From Anisakis pegreffii (lineage: Eukaryota; Nematoda; Chromadorea; Rhabditida; Anisakidae), in the NCBI GenBank assembly GCA_035041965.1, contig JAPYMA010003022.1, forward strand, positions 1 to 64,000: a stretch of DNA of 64,000 bases, written 5' to 3'. Made by a program: the position numbers and the translations under genes. Positions 46,058 to 64,000 of this stretch are shown here, one piece after another. How positions within the stretch are numbered: the stretch's first letter is position 1; the number at the start of each line of letters is the position of its first letter. The notes beneath the pieces were generated by a model that was not told the origin of the DNA, did no database searches, and saw only the letters and a program-made list of their open reading frames with translations.

Positions 46058-46402
46058 GAGATAACGCTCTACACTGCCCGTAATACGATCTACGCCTCTC
46101 TCGGCTCAACAACGAAACTAGCGATCAACAAAAAGGTCACTAAGGCCACCACTCAGGTGCATGAATGCAGGCGGTGGCGGGAGGAAGATGTTTACAGACG
46201 GAGTGATTTTCATGGGGATATACGGGGATAGAAGATGGACAACGGCTATCATGATCACATAGCCTTTCCGATGGAAGGATTAGTGGTTAATGACTTGACT
46301 CTTCATCATTCTCGTCAAATTATCATCAACAAGCGTTGGCCATTCCAGGGATTAGAATATGACACCAACGTTGGTTCGGCAAACGCAGGTGATAGCAGCT
46401 AG
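46058..46402 (+). other. Broken open frame of unknown origin
   Basis: A plus-strand frame of 114 codons, interrupted once by TAG at 46229-46231 and ending at TAG 46400-46402. Its composition is more balanced and G/C-richer than the surroundings. It includes segments such as KVTKATTQVHECRRWREEDV and, after the stop, INKRWPFQGLEYDTN. I recognise no family. It may be a decayed gene or mobile-element fragment, an exon pair with an unseen intron, or chance. Confidence 0.25.
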
Positions 46403-49127
46403 ATTTGTAGCTTTAGTATATGGTACTGCATGGATACATTCTTCATCACTGTGGTGTTTGTTAAGAAGTGCAAATTTAGGCGCAAATACCATACTCATTC
46501 CAATGTTTTTCGATCCTTAGCCATGCATGTGAAAATCAACTGCTCAAAGATATCTTTCAGAATCAGAAGGGACAAAAAGTAATCTGATAAATAAAATGAT
46601 GCGAAAGCTATGTTATCTATCGCCATCCACTCTAGCCGTACTAATACTGCGTCGTAGCAAGTAATTTGGAAATGATTCCAAGTAAATCCCGTGGAAAGGC
46701 GAGTGGAAGACAAATTGAAGTATCGATTTCATTCGTTGATACAAGAGCCGTCATCATACACGATACCTGATGTGAGTATGTCACTAGAAACATTCATTTG
46801 AATAACTGAAACCACATTCACCTCAGTAAGAAGTGATTGATGTTCAGATTTCAGATTAAACATACAGCTGGAATATGAAACATGCAAGCTGTAATATGGC
46901 ACATGCACACACATACACACACTGAATATGATATAATTCAATACACGACTCATATTCCATCAGATTATGCGCTATCGAATGCACATATAAAACGATAGCG
47001 CACACGTAATAACTCACTACCGTAATCCGAACATAAGCTGCGTAAAATTGATGCGCAACACAACCTAGTCAATAGCCTTTTATAACGACGATATCATCCT
47101 ATTTCGCGGATCTTTTGTTGAGTGAATTTGCCTTTGTTAGGCACAAGGTCTTAGCGGAATCAAGGAAGGTGAAATGATTATAGAGGGACGTAGGTGGTAG
47201 GTGGCTGAAAGCAGAGCTGAATTAAGCGCGATTTCAAGAGCAACCGACAAACGGTTTCATTCGTTCACTGATCTATTCAACCAATATAATTAGTGTTTTT
47301 ATTAGGAGGAGCTATAATTATTCGAAGAAGAGGAATAATAACAGTGGCAATGGTATTATTATTATTAGTTGCAGCACTGCAGCTATTATTACTAAACTAT
47401 TATCACTGTTATTAGAGAGTTACAAAGAGCCGATCCAAATAAGTGCCAGCGACTGAATAATCACATGTTGTTGACTAATTGTCGAGGAGAGTAGAGCTGC
47501 AGTAACGTTCACGTAAAGAAATTCAGGCATTCATCGAACTGTAGAAAAGTTTGTTGATATTTTTGGAATATGCTGCGATCATGCCTCAGAGTCAGTCATA
47601 GATTCTCGATATACCAAGTTTTTGATAGCTGCGATCATTCAGTTGATTCAAGCGGAAATTGAATGGCAACATTTGCTTATTATTAGATTATTGAAACACC
47701 CAAATTTTTGCCTTTTCAACCATAGGATACAAATTCAAAACGAATTTTCTGAACGTCGAGATTTTTTCCAGCGTTCGCAGGTGATATATCAACGAAACAA
47801 GTTGGACAGAATGCAATTAACGTCATAGAGCCGTGGATTCGTAAGCATGGAATGACAATGCAATTCACTCTTTTGCGTCAATTCACGAAAATATTAGACA
47901 TGGTCGACTTCAGCTTTTGAAAGTCGTTTTGCTTTCGTTAATTATCTTCACTGAAAACGGCGGATATTCACAAATTGAACAACTCAACTAAATGATTGAT
48001 TAGTAACAGTTCGCAAAACCTCAAAGTTGTTATTGTTATGTTCATCATGCTCTACTGTTATCAAATTCGTTATTTTTACTATATTTTATCGAATGCTCAC
48101 CACATCTTCACAAGATTTTCTTCCGTAATCCAAGCAATTTGCATTCATGTTTCTACTTACTCAAAGAAAAACGAAGTTGCTATTCAACTATATGGCAGTT
48201 AACATTGAAGTGACAGTACTAGAAGTGCTAGGAATCAAAATAATTTGATGAGTAGCAGTTCATTATAATCGCCAGAATAATAATGTTGCAATATAATTAA
48301 TAGCTGGAAATGGACCTGGAACAAGACTCGGAAGCGATGTGGGACTGTGTCTAGTCATGCTCATTGGTGCCTTTGAACCAAACACGGGAAGGAATGCCTT
48401 GCAAATATGTAAACATATCATAGGAAGTGGTACAACCATGAGCTGTTACCGTAGCAAATCCATATTGAAGCACGATATTTGTCACTCAAATACTATAACT
48501 ACATTAAATTGTGGTTTTGTACAGGCACTAACCACAAATATGTTGAGTAGCAACCAATAAAATACATGAGAAATACTGAATATATTTGAATTTATTTGTA
48601 AAATGAATCTCTTTAAAGGAGGTGTCATTTATTATTGAAGTAAATTAAAAGTGATGAAGCAAATTACAAAATCATTTCAAATAGACGTTTTCCCGAAAAT
48701 AAGATAAAACTATCGCATCATTGAGAAAAAGTTTTCAAAAATGTTCTATCAGAAGAACAACTATCGTGACGAGATTTTCGAGGGATGATTTCAAATTATT
48801 GCTTGCATGTGAAATGATTTTGAAAAATCCATACTGTTCATTGATTGCAATAAACCATGATGGGCTGGCTGACTAAAGCTCTGGCAAATTGAGATCGTAA
48901 ACGAAACGAACGGACGGATAAAGAGGAGGGCTATAATAAATCAGTGAGTGTTATTCATTCGAAGAGTCATAATCCGCTTGCAGCATCACCAACAACATCA
49001 TATGGCATGGGATATGAAACAAAAGGAGTGGAAAGGTGTTGAAACAAAAGAGCAACTCAATGAAATGTGCTGTCATATCATAAACAAGTACATTTGCAAT
49101 AGAAAGTAATCAAAGTTAATCGTCAAT

Positions 49128-49176
49128 AAACGAAGCGCAATCAAACTGCCTTCTAAAAGTTTTAACTGCTTCGTTT
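49128..49176. other. Inverted pair of AAACGAAGC / GCTTCGTTT motifs
   Basis: AAACGAAGC at 49128-49136 faces GCTTCGTTT at 49168-49176 across 31 nt. Flanking bases are also partly inverted (GCAATC / GTTTGCAA). It lies about 4.5-5 kb upstream of ttx-3. Each half matches the right part of the AIY motif but lacks a clean AATT half. Confidence 0.3.
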
Positions 49177-51972
49177 GCAATTGTTTTCAACATCTGATAG
49201 TAATCTCAGTGAATAGCCAATAACCACACTGAATAATACTAACTGAAGCGAACTGAGCTCATCCACAATTATTATCTTACCACATATAACACGCATTGGA
49301 TTAAGATGGATATCAAGTATAGTATTACATTTATTACTGAAACACCTACTAAAGCAGTGACTGTTAGAAAGGGAATCTGAAGACGAAGGATACCTTGTCG
49401 AGGACTAGTTCTTTTACTTTTTAATCAATCAACGATCTTATCGCTTTGCTTGTTGATCCGATACGGGTGAGGGCATTCCAAATCAATAGTCAAAAGCTAA
49501 AGCTGCCGTGATGGAACCCCAGAGAACACCATGATTAAGTCTCGTTTGCTAGCGAATTTTCGAAAATTTCCTCTGCTTTTATACCTTCTATTTCCTGCAG
49601 TCTTAAAGAAGAATCCTTCGGCGATGATAATCTTTTACCGTATGCCAAAAGGGCAGCTCATCCAATTGAATAGTCGCATCGTACTTTCTCCTTTCTTTGG
49701 TGCTGTGTTCTATCCCGAAATCTGCCTATCCGTATGCGTGTATTGTCTCGAGATGACCGATTCACAAAAGAGACATCCGCAAGCTCATCAAAATCATAAT
49801 AATATTACGCAATAGATTCTCGTTCAATCACAACAATTTTCTTGAAACAACCCATACAATGCAATGAACAAATGCGGCTGAACACCTCAGTTGACCCTCA
49901 CACCAGGGGGCTGTCATAGTGTAGCTGTTCGTTCTGTTTGCATATCCGTTTGACCTATTCGCTATTTCCTAACTGTATCTGTTAAGAGCACTTGAACCTC
50001 ATGCTCAAAATCCAGTCATTTCAAATGCTTAGTGGACGTCTCACTGCTTCATCTTTTGGTTTCACAACATCAAAATTACATTTTATCCAGTTGCATCCAA
50101 CACAATCAGCTATATTCCAGAGAAAATGTAACCAAAAATTTGAATTTCTTCAACTAGATGAATTTCGTCCACAACTCTCTTGCATCCAATTATTCAGTAA
50201 CAGTGCCGCATTTCCAGCACTACTCCATTGTCATTAAAATAAATCGAGTTTTAAATCTTGCCTCATAATCAAACAAATGACCACAATAACATTTTCGAAG
50301 GAAAAACAGAATTACCTAAACGTTCTGGACACATCAAATCAAAACAAACCTTTTATAATAGAATCTTGTACTGACGGGGCATGGGAATAATTGGAGAGAA
50401 TGGCGTTGAATGCCATAGTGGCCTAGAAACTAGTCGCGACAGAGGCATTGCAATAGTACTTGCCCGATACAAGTACTGTACCATTTGTGGAGAAAATAAC
50501 TGACAGTACCACATATTACACTCAGATAATATCATCGATAACAATAACAGTTCCAGATAAGAGTCGAGTGATTCAAAGATTCTGGACGTTCAATCGTACA
50601 CTTCAATTCGAGACGACTGATCAGTCGGTGCTCGTTATGTGGTAAGTAAAAACCGTCTACTCAAACTGCTACAACGGCCGCTTCGATCGCTAATGAAACA
50701 CTCGACTGTTGCCGAGTTTACCGACTTTGTTGGATGCTGAATGGACGATAATGATGATGAGGAAAAGTGCTGTGAAAACTTTTAACAAGCTCAGCAATCG
50801 TACACCAAACTAATTGGATGCCATAATTATTTCAATTAAATTTTCATCGTAATTAGCGATTAGTATCGTCATCATCGGCATTCATCAGTTACCATCATTT
50901 CACTTCTATCAACATGTGTGCAAGTGCACCGAACTATTCGCCTTTCCATCTGATTATCAACGTAAATGCGTACCTAGAGATGTATATCAGAGACCTCATT
51001 AGAGCATTCACATATATCTGTTCTATTCAAAAGTGATGATAAAGAAGAGAGAATTCATGAAATTAATTGATCATTACTCTATACGCTTGTGACAATTGAG
51101 AAGGTGAACGGAAAAAAATATCTTGCAAGAGTGACATGGAATCCTCATTAAAATTTCAATTTGTGATAACCTGAAGTCAATGCGTAGGACTGCAGAGTAT
51201 TGCCTATCGTCAACAAGAATATCACTGAATCAAAAGTCAGATAAAAGCGCGGAATGACGACGATCATTCCTTTTTTTAAAGCCTAATGATTTCTCGTCTT
51301 TGAAAATGAAACACCGTTCCCTTGTCAACCAGACTAAACTAGAGTTGGGAAAAGCAACGGAATTTCAATCGCTTCATAGTCAGCAACAATCTACCAGTCA
51401 TATCTCAAATTAATGTAGCAAAAGTCGACAGGGCATTAAATTTGGTGAACCAAATTGGTTGAAACTGTAAAAGATGATACCATAACACGATCGACATCTC
51501 AGTTAAAATGATAAAAGTATGATGGGTTGAGATTCATTCGAAGAGATATTAATGATTCAATGCAGCGATACTAAACAATTGTGACATGAAAGTTACTCAA
51601 AGACCACAAATGATGAGCGTCAGCAAGGTCGAAAGTGGGCGGCGGTAAAAGCCAGCTGCCGTATAACCAGTGGATTTAGTCAGTCATCAAAATTTTCGTT
51701 CAGCCACCACTGCTTAGGTGATTTGGATTTGGAAAAAATGTTAGGGCTCGAATATTGTAGCCGCTACGTTACCGCATCACCTGTAATAAAAGCATTCGCT
51801 ACGATGAATGATCACTACAGAATAATTACCGCATGTAGCGGGCTCATGAAACTGATAATGGGCAACTATTCATGATTGTTCTCATATTGACGTAATTTTT
51901 ACTTCCATATATTGACGTAAATCAGCCTGCTCGCCTAGCCAGCGGTATGGCGTCAATCAAGACTAAAACAGT

Positions 51973-52055
51973 ACGAACGGAAACACGAGCATTTTGGCCA
52001 GCAACGTTACAAACGTTTGATAGTCTGACCATTCCAGGTAGTCCAAGTAATATTG
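51973..52055 (+). mobile_element. Degraded 3' end of an RTE-like non-LTR retrotransposon (copy 2)
   Basis: This stretch resembles the element in the sid-3 intron at 57487-57660 in inverted orientation. They share the 18-mer GTTACAAACGTTTGATAG (52006-52023 here, 57520-57537 reversed there), the preceding GGAAAC and TTGGCCA words, and the following TCCAGGTA-TCCA tail. The coding frame is degraded. It accounts for part of the open frame at 51947-52204. Confidence 0.6.
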
Positions 52056-52309
52056 ACGCAAATATAAAGTGCACATGCACCAATACTATACCTGAACGAA
52101 ATCAACAATCTCGCGTTCAAATCCCTTATACGTCATATCAAGTAACCGGGAAATTGCAGCCGGAAATAGGCATAATCCTTCGACAACTTATATACTGTTC
52201 TTGAACTACAGAAAAAATCGTTCCAGATATTCAGTGATTATTTCCTTGAAATTATAAACTTGAGAAGCTCCCTACTACATCATTGAGGATGACCCGTCTC
52301 AATAACTTT

Positions 52310-53270
52310 GCTTCCTTCTATCGTTCTTTAAACGTTCGATTTCACAGAATCTCTAGATTCAGGAAAATATATGTTGTCGAGCGATTTTGTTCCGATAAGG
52401 TAATACAGCTAATTTCTTAATGGTATCTGAATTACAGCAATGGCGCTCGTTTATATACATTGTATCACTATAGATCGATCTATACATTGCAATAGCCTTT
52501 TAAGACTTCACCATCTTCAAGCTAACGGTACTCTCAGGTTTGCCCAGTAACACAACAATTTCTTCACACCATTCGATCCCTCAGAACCTCTAAATTCAGA
52601 AAAACATATATGTTGTCGAGCGATTTTGCTTCGATGAGGAGATATAGCTGATTTTTAATGGTACTCAACTCGCGCAGTGGCGCTCGTTTATATATAATAC
52701 ATTGTATCATTATAGATCGATCCATACATTGCAATAGCACTTTAAGACCTCAACAACTTCAAGCTAACGGTACTCTCAGGTTTGCCCAGTAACACAACAA
52801 TTTCTTCACAACATTTGATTCCTCAGAACCTCTAAACTCAGAAAAACATATATGTTGTCGAGCGATTTTGCTTCGATGAGGAGATATAGCTGATTTTTAA
52901 TGGTACTCAACTCGCGCAGTGGCGCTCGTTTATTTATAATACATTGTATCATTATAGATCGATCCATACATTGCAATAGCACTTTAAGACCTCAACAACT
53001 TCAAGCTAACGGTACTCTCAGGTTTGCCCAGTAACACAACAATTTCTTCACACCATTCGATCCCTCAGAACCTCTAGATTCAGAAAAACATATATGTTGT
53101 CGAGCGATTTTGCTTCGATGAGGAGATATAGCTGATTTTTAATGGTATCTCAACTCGCGCAGTGGCGCTCGTTTACATACATTATCACGAGCACAATTTT
53201 CGAACCACCCGTGCTCTCAGGTTTGCCCGACATCGCCATTATTTCTTGTTGCCATCGTATTCAGTAGATT
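52310..53270. repeat. Tandem repeat of 237-242 bp, about four copies
   Basis: Copies start at TCTAG/TCTAA near 52352, 52589, 52831 and 53073, spaced 237, 242 and 242 bp. Units share words such as ATGTTGTCGAGCGATTTTG, GTGGCGCTCGTTTA, AGCTAACGGTACTCTCAGG and TTTGCCCAGTAACACAAC. Copies 2 and 3 are nearly identical, copy 1 is more diverged, and copy 4 loses the middle part. Each full unit has a hairpin-like core around GATCGATC, flanked by ACATTGTAT and ATACATTGCA. No coding frame runs through it. Confidence 0.92.
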
Positions 53271-56200
53271 CTCGGCTTCCAGACTGAAATTGCAAAAGTG
53301 CCAATGAGAATGAGCTGTAGTCTTTGGTTGGACAAGTTTCACCGCTGATGCCTCAGAAGTTACTGAATTCGTTACTGATACCATGTCATGTTCATGTGAG
53401 CCGCTTTTGTTCGGTATTATGCTTAGCGCTCTGGAGCTCAGCTACTTTCTAGAAATGAAAGTGTAGAGATCATTCCAGGACGTGAAATAACCTATGAGTT
53501 TACATGAGGTTATTTATGTGGATCGGTCAAACTCAGCTAAGAAGCAGTTCACTTCCCAATTGTCGGCGCATGATGCTACATTCACTGAAAATCTAATCGT
53601 GAGATGAATTAATGTGTCATTCAAGCTACAATCGTTGACTGTCGATTGCAAATTCGATTAGCACATGGATGGAACACTCAGTTTATAGCCGTTACTAATC
53701 AAACATTGTCATTCACAATTCATAACTGTGGATCAAGTTTTGATCTGATGTTTCATTCATTGAAATTTTGCTTGATTAAATCAAACATTTGAAGTGAAGA
53801 TGTATGTGTATGCAAATGATACAGCATGATAGAGCACAAAATGATATAGCATGATTGATACCTAAGCAAATAAACGAAACAGTTATCGCACCAAGCATAT
53901 CAATTGTGCTTTCAACGCACTACAAGCTGCTCAATTTCTCGCCCGCAAAGCCGTCGTTAACTGATGATTCTTTCTTTAGCTTACAAGCATGATAGAGTGT
54001 CCTTTGGCTGTAATCGTGATATCATTTTATCAGTTTCTCAATGGACACCACTCTTGCTAGTGTGTTGACCAGAAAGAACAGCAGCGAATCGTCACAAATT
54101 TTCATTCTCGTACTATTTTAGAAAATTTTGAACACAAAAAGACTTCTTATTGTTTACATAAATTAAAATTTTGATGATGTGTACTTGTTACTTTGGACTG
54201 GATTATTCCAGTGAATCATACATTTCTGTGCATTCATAATCAATGATCCATCCGTTGGCAGCGCTCATATTGACGTCATAATTCACGTAATTCTATGGCC
54301 GATGCAAGTGAGCAGTGATCGGTTGATAAACGTTCTGATTCGCAAACTCTTGTGGATTATATTCTAAAAGATATCGGTATAATTTAGCAAGATGCAAACA
54401 TTTCATTGTTAATGTTCTGGTGCTTAATATTGAGTGATTGACTGGCGTTCTTCATACTGATATACAGTTGATTTCGAATAAGGTAATAGATGAATCTTTG
54501 CCATATAAGCATGTGTAAATATTGTGAGTCATGCACATGTTTATTCTTTTATTTCTGTCATGATTTGTTCGTCGCTTCCTAAGCTGCTTTGTTCATTCCT
54601 TCCAACATTGAAGCACTCTTAGCTAGTATACGTGTAATTCTTATCACTACTTATCATTTTCGTCCCATTTGTGAATGAGCAACGTTTATTAATGTTCATT
54701 GATATCAACTATGAGTGGGTGAAAAATTTATTGATTCACCATGCATAATTTTTCTCATTTTTCGCAATTTTGGAATGCAAATACTTCTTTGCTTTGATAA
54801 GTCAATGGGAACATGCATTTTTTAAAGAGGGTGTGTTGTTGCTGCTCGAGTTGTAATTGCATTTGTAATGTCAATGAATTGAGCAGATGTTCTCATTGTC
54901 CCCTGTTTTTCTTAAGCAACTCGATCACTGGTTTAATGTGATTCAAAAACCTGGAACAGTTGATCATTACGTGAGAAGTTCTCAGCACAGAATAAGTTTC
55001 TGAATTCAACGTTTTTCGTGTCCTTCGCTATAATTCAGCAATCTTCAGTATATTCCCAAAGATCCAGAGATCTTTTTCTGAATTTGGGTGTGCGTCCGGC
55101 CAGTGTAAAAATGTTATTGTGAATAATCGAGTAAGGCATGCTCGGTTGGTCAAGAAAGTCATCGAGTGGTCTATCAGTTACTTTGCTGGCAGAACGAAAT
55201 GTATTCAACTAGAATCGTTCAAAAGTGACTGTGAAGCCATTGAAGCAGCTCTCGTTACCTAAGTATTTGTTTTCCACAACATTATAAGTAATCTTGTGAT
55301 AAACATGTTTATGAAATAGAGTGATGCTGCAAGCAACTGTCTTAACTCTAGATGAGCTTCATGCCCACAGCTCAAGCTTTGCTTTGAGCCGGTCACGTTT
55401 CCCAGGTCAAACCCCAGTCTAAACCTCGTGGTGAACCTCAATAGAATGCAGAAGTAAAACTATTCTTAAGGCTAGTGAATAAGTCGGCTTCTTCATACAA
55501 TACGGTAACTACAAGACTGCTACCGTATGCCGCTTTCCAACCTGAAAAAACTGATTGTCAAATGTTATGTATTATTTTGAATTATATGAGTTCAAGAATT
55601 TATTACGAAGTAAATATTAGTCATAAATGAATAATTAGGCAAAAAATTGAGATAAAACCGAATAACATCAAATAATATGAATGAACACTCACAGCTTATG
55701 TAATATGCGCACAAAATGATATAGACGAGCGATCTGTGGCGATCAGTCCTTTTTCTTCATTAACATAATAAAGTTTGATGTGACCAGATAAAAGCTTTCA
55801 TTAACGTATTTCAGTGAGTCATTAAGGTATTTTTAATGATGTTAGACACGTAAATGAAGCTGATAATTTATCAGTTGCACTTCACTTCATAGCATTTCAT
55901 GTCTTCTCGGCGACAGCGATCTTTTACAAGCGTTTTCGGTCTGTCTCTAGTCTGAATCGTATTTCTTCGACATTTCTTTCGACAGTGAACACATCATACG
56001 TCCTGTCTTTTTGCATTGTTGTGTTATGCATGTTTAAGAGCATTTGTGGTTGTGAAGAAATGTTTTATGACTTGCGTTTGATTACGTTTGACATTTTACT
56101 GCCTACGTTTAATTATTGATAGGGATCATAGGATTTCATTCATTACAATGACTATGAAGGAATTTTGTGTTGTTTGATAGAATATTTCTGAATGCACGTA

Positions 56201-56281
56201 TTGATTATGAAATTGAGTGTTTGGGAAGCGCGTTGTTGAATCGGTGGCTGAAGGGTGGTGAAAACCTTTTGAATTTGAATT

Positions 56282-56286
56282 TCAGA
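56282..56286 (+). promoter_or_regulatory. 3' splice site at the sid-3 start codon
   Basis: TTGAATTTGAATTTCAG|A is followed at once by the ATG at 56287. This fits a spliced-leader acceptor one base from the start, or the acceptor after a 5' UTR intron. Confidence 0.5.
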
Positions 56287-63844
<7,558 letters not shown>

Positions 63845-63879
63845 GTGTGCGTAAACTTATGTAGCGCTACTAATGTAGT

Positions 63880-63996
<117 letters not shown>

Positions 63997-64000
63997 CAAT

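Larger units (their letters stand above)
44676..56286. other. 11.6 kb divergent spacer between ttx-3 and sid-3
   Basis: It separates the 5' ends of two divergently transcribed genes and should carry the control regions of both. It holds a tandem repeat array (52310-53270), a degraded retrotransposon end (51973-52055), a broken open frame (46058-46402) and a pair of AIY-like half motifs (49128-49176). Short open frames at 49531-49815, 49992-50237 and 50460-50645 (+) have no domain support; the last ends at a good donor (TG|GTAAGT near 50641) and could be an exon. No gene is called. Confidence 0.45.

Noticed and set aside
51947..52204. 85-codon plus-strand frame
   Set aside because: Overlaps the degraded retrotransposon end in a different frame from the ancestral one.
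55259..55441. Minus-strand frame in a G/C-richer patch with tRNA B-box-like words
   Set aside because: No A box or cloverleaf could be drawn and no protein family is recognisable.

Overview
The window looks like nuclear DNA from a nematode. It is AT-rich, with intron-rich genes whose predicted proteins match Caenorhabditis elegans proteins in domain order, length and family-specific motifs. No bacterial, organellar or viral gene organisation is seen. I read the genes by placing exons by eye on canonical GT..AG sites and requiring the codon phase to match at every junction. Four multi-exon genes come out: dgk-1 (diacylglycerol kinase theta type), laf-1/vbh-1 (DDX3-type DEAD-box RNA helicase), ttx-3 (LIM-homeobox, LHX2/9 class) and sid-3 (ACK/TNK2-type tyrosine kinase). 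The first exon of a fifth, unrecognised gene lies at the left edge.

Layout. 408-583 (-): first exon of an unknown gene running off the left end. 584-4621: spacer. 4622-17700 (-): dgk-1, 21 exons, about 992 aa. 17701-30838: 13 kb spacer rich in GGAT/GAAT, CTG, AATC and CAA simple repeats, with no gene I can support. 30839-36181 (-): laf-1-like helicase, 14 exons, 715 aa. 36197-38818: spacer with a hAT-like MITE. 38819-44166 (-): ttx-3, with an unresolved 5' end that may reach 44675. 44676-56286: divergent spacer with a four-copy tandem repeat of 237-242 bp, a retrotransposon scrap and a broken open frame. 56287-63844 (+): sid-3, 17 exons and 861 codons so far, running off the right end beside a long (AT)n tract.

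The genes do not form an operon or a pathway. They share a neuronal and germline flavour: dgk-1 dampens DAG signalling at synapses, ttx-3 specifies interneurons, sid-3 controls endocytosis and dsRNA import, and laf-1 is a translation and RNP-granule helicase. From memory, dgk-1, ttx-3 and sid-3 are all X-linked in C. elegans, so the window may be part of a conserved X block.

The most unusual signal is in splicing. About 11 of 54 inferred 3' splice sites have AAG or GAG instead of YAG, and one dgk-1 intron appears to need a GC donor. I found no clearly new biological system.
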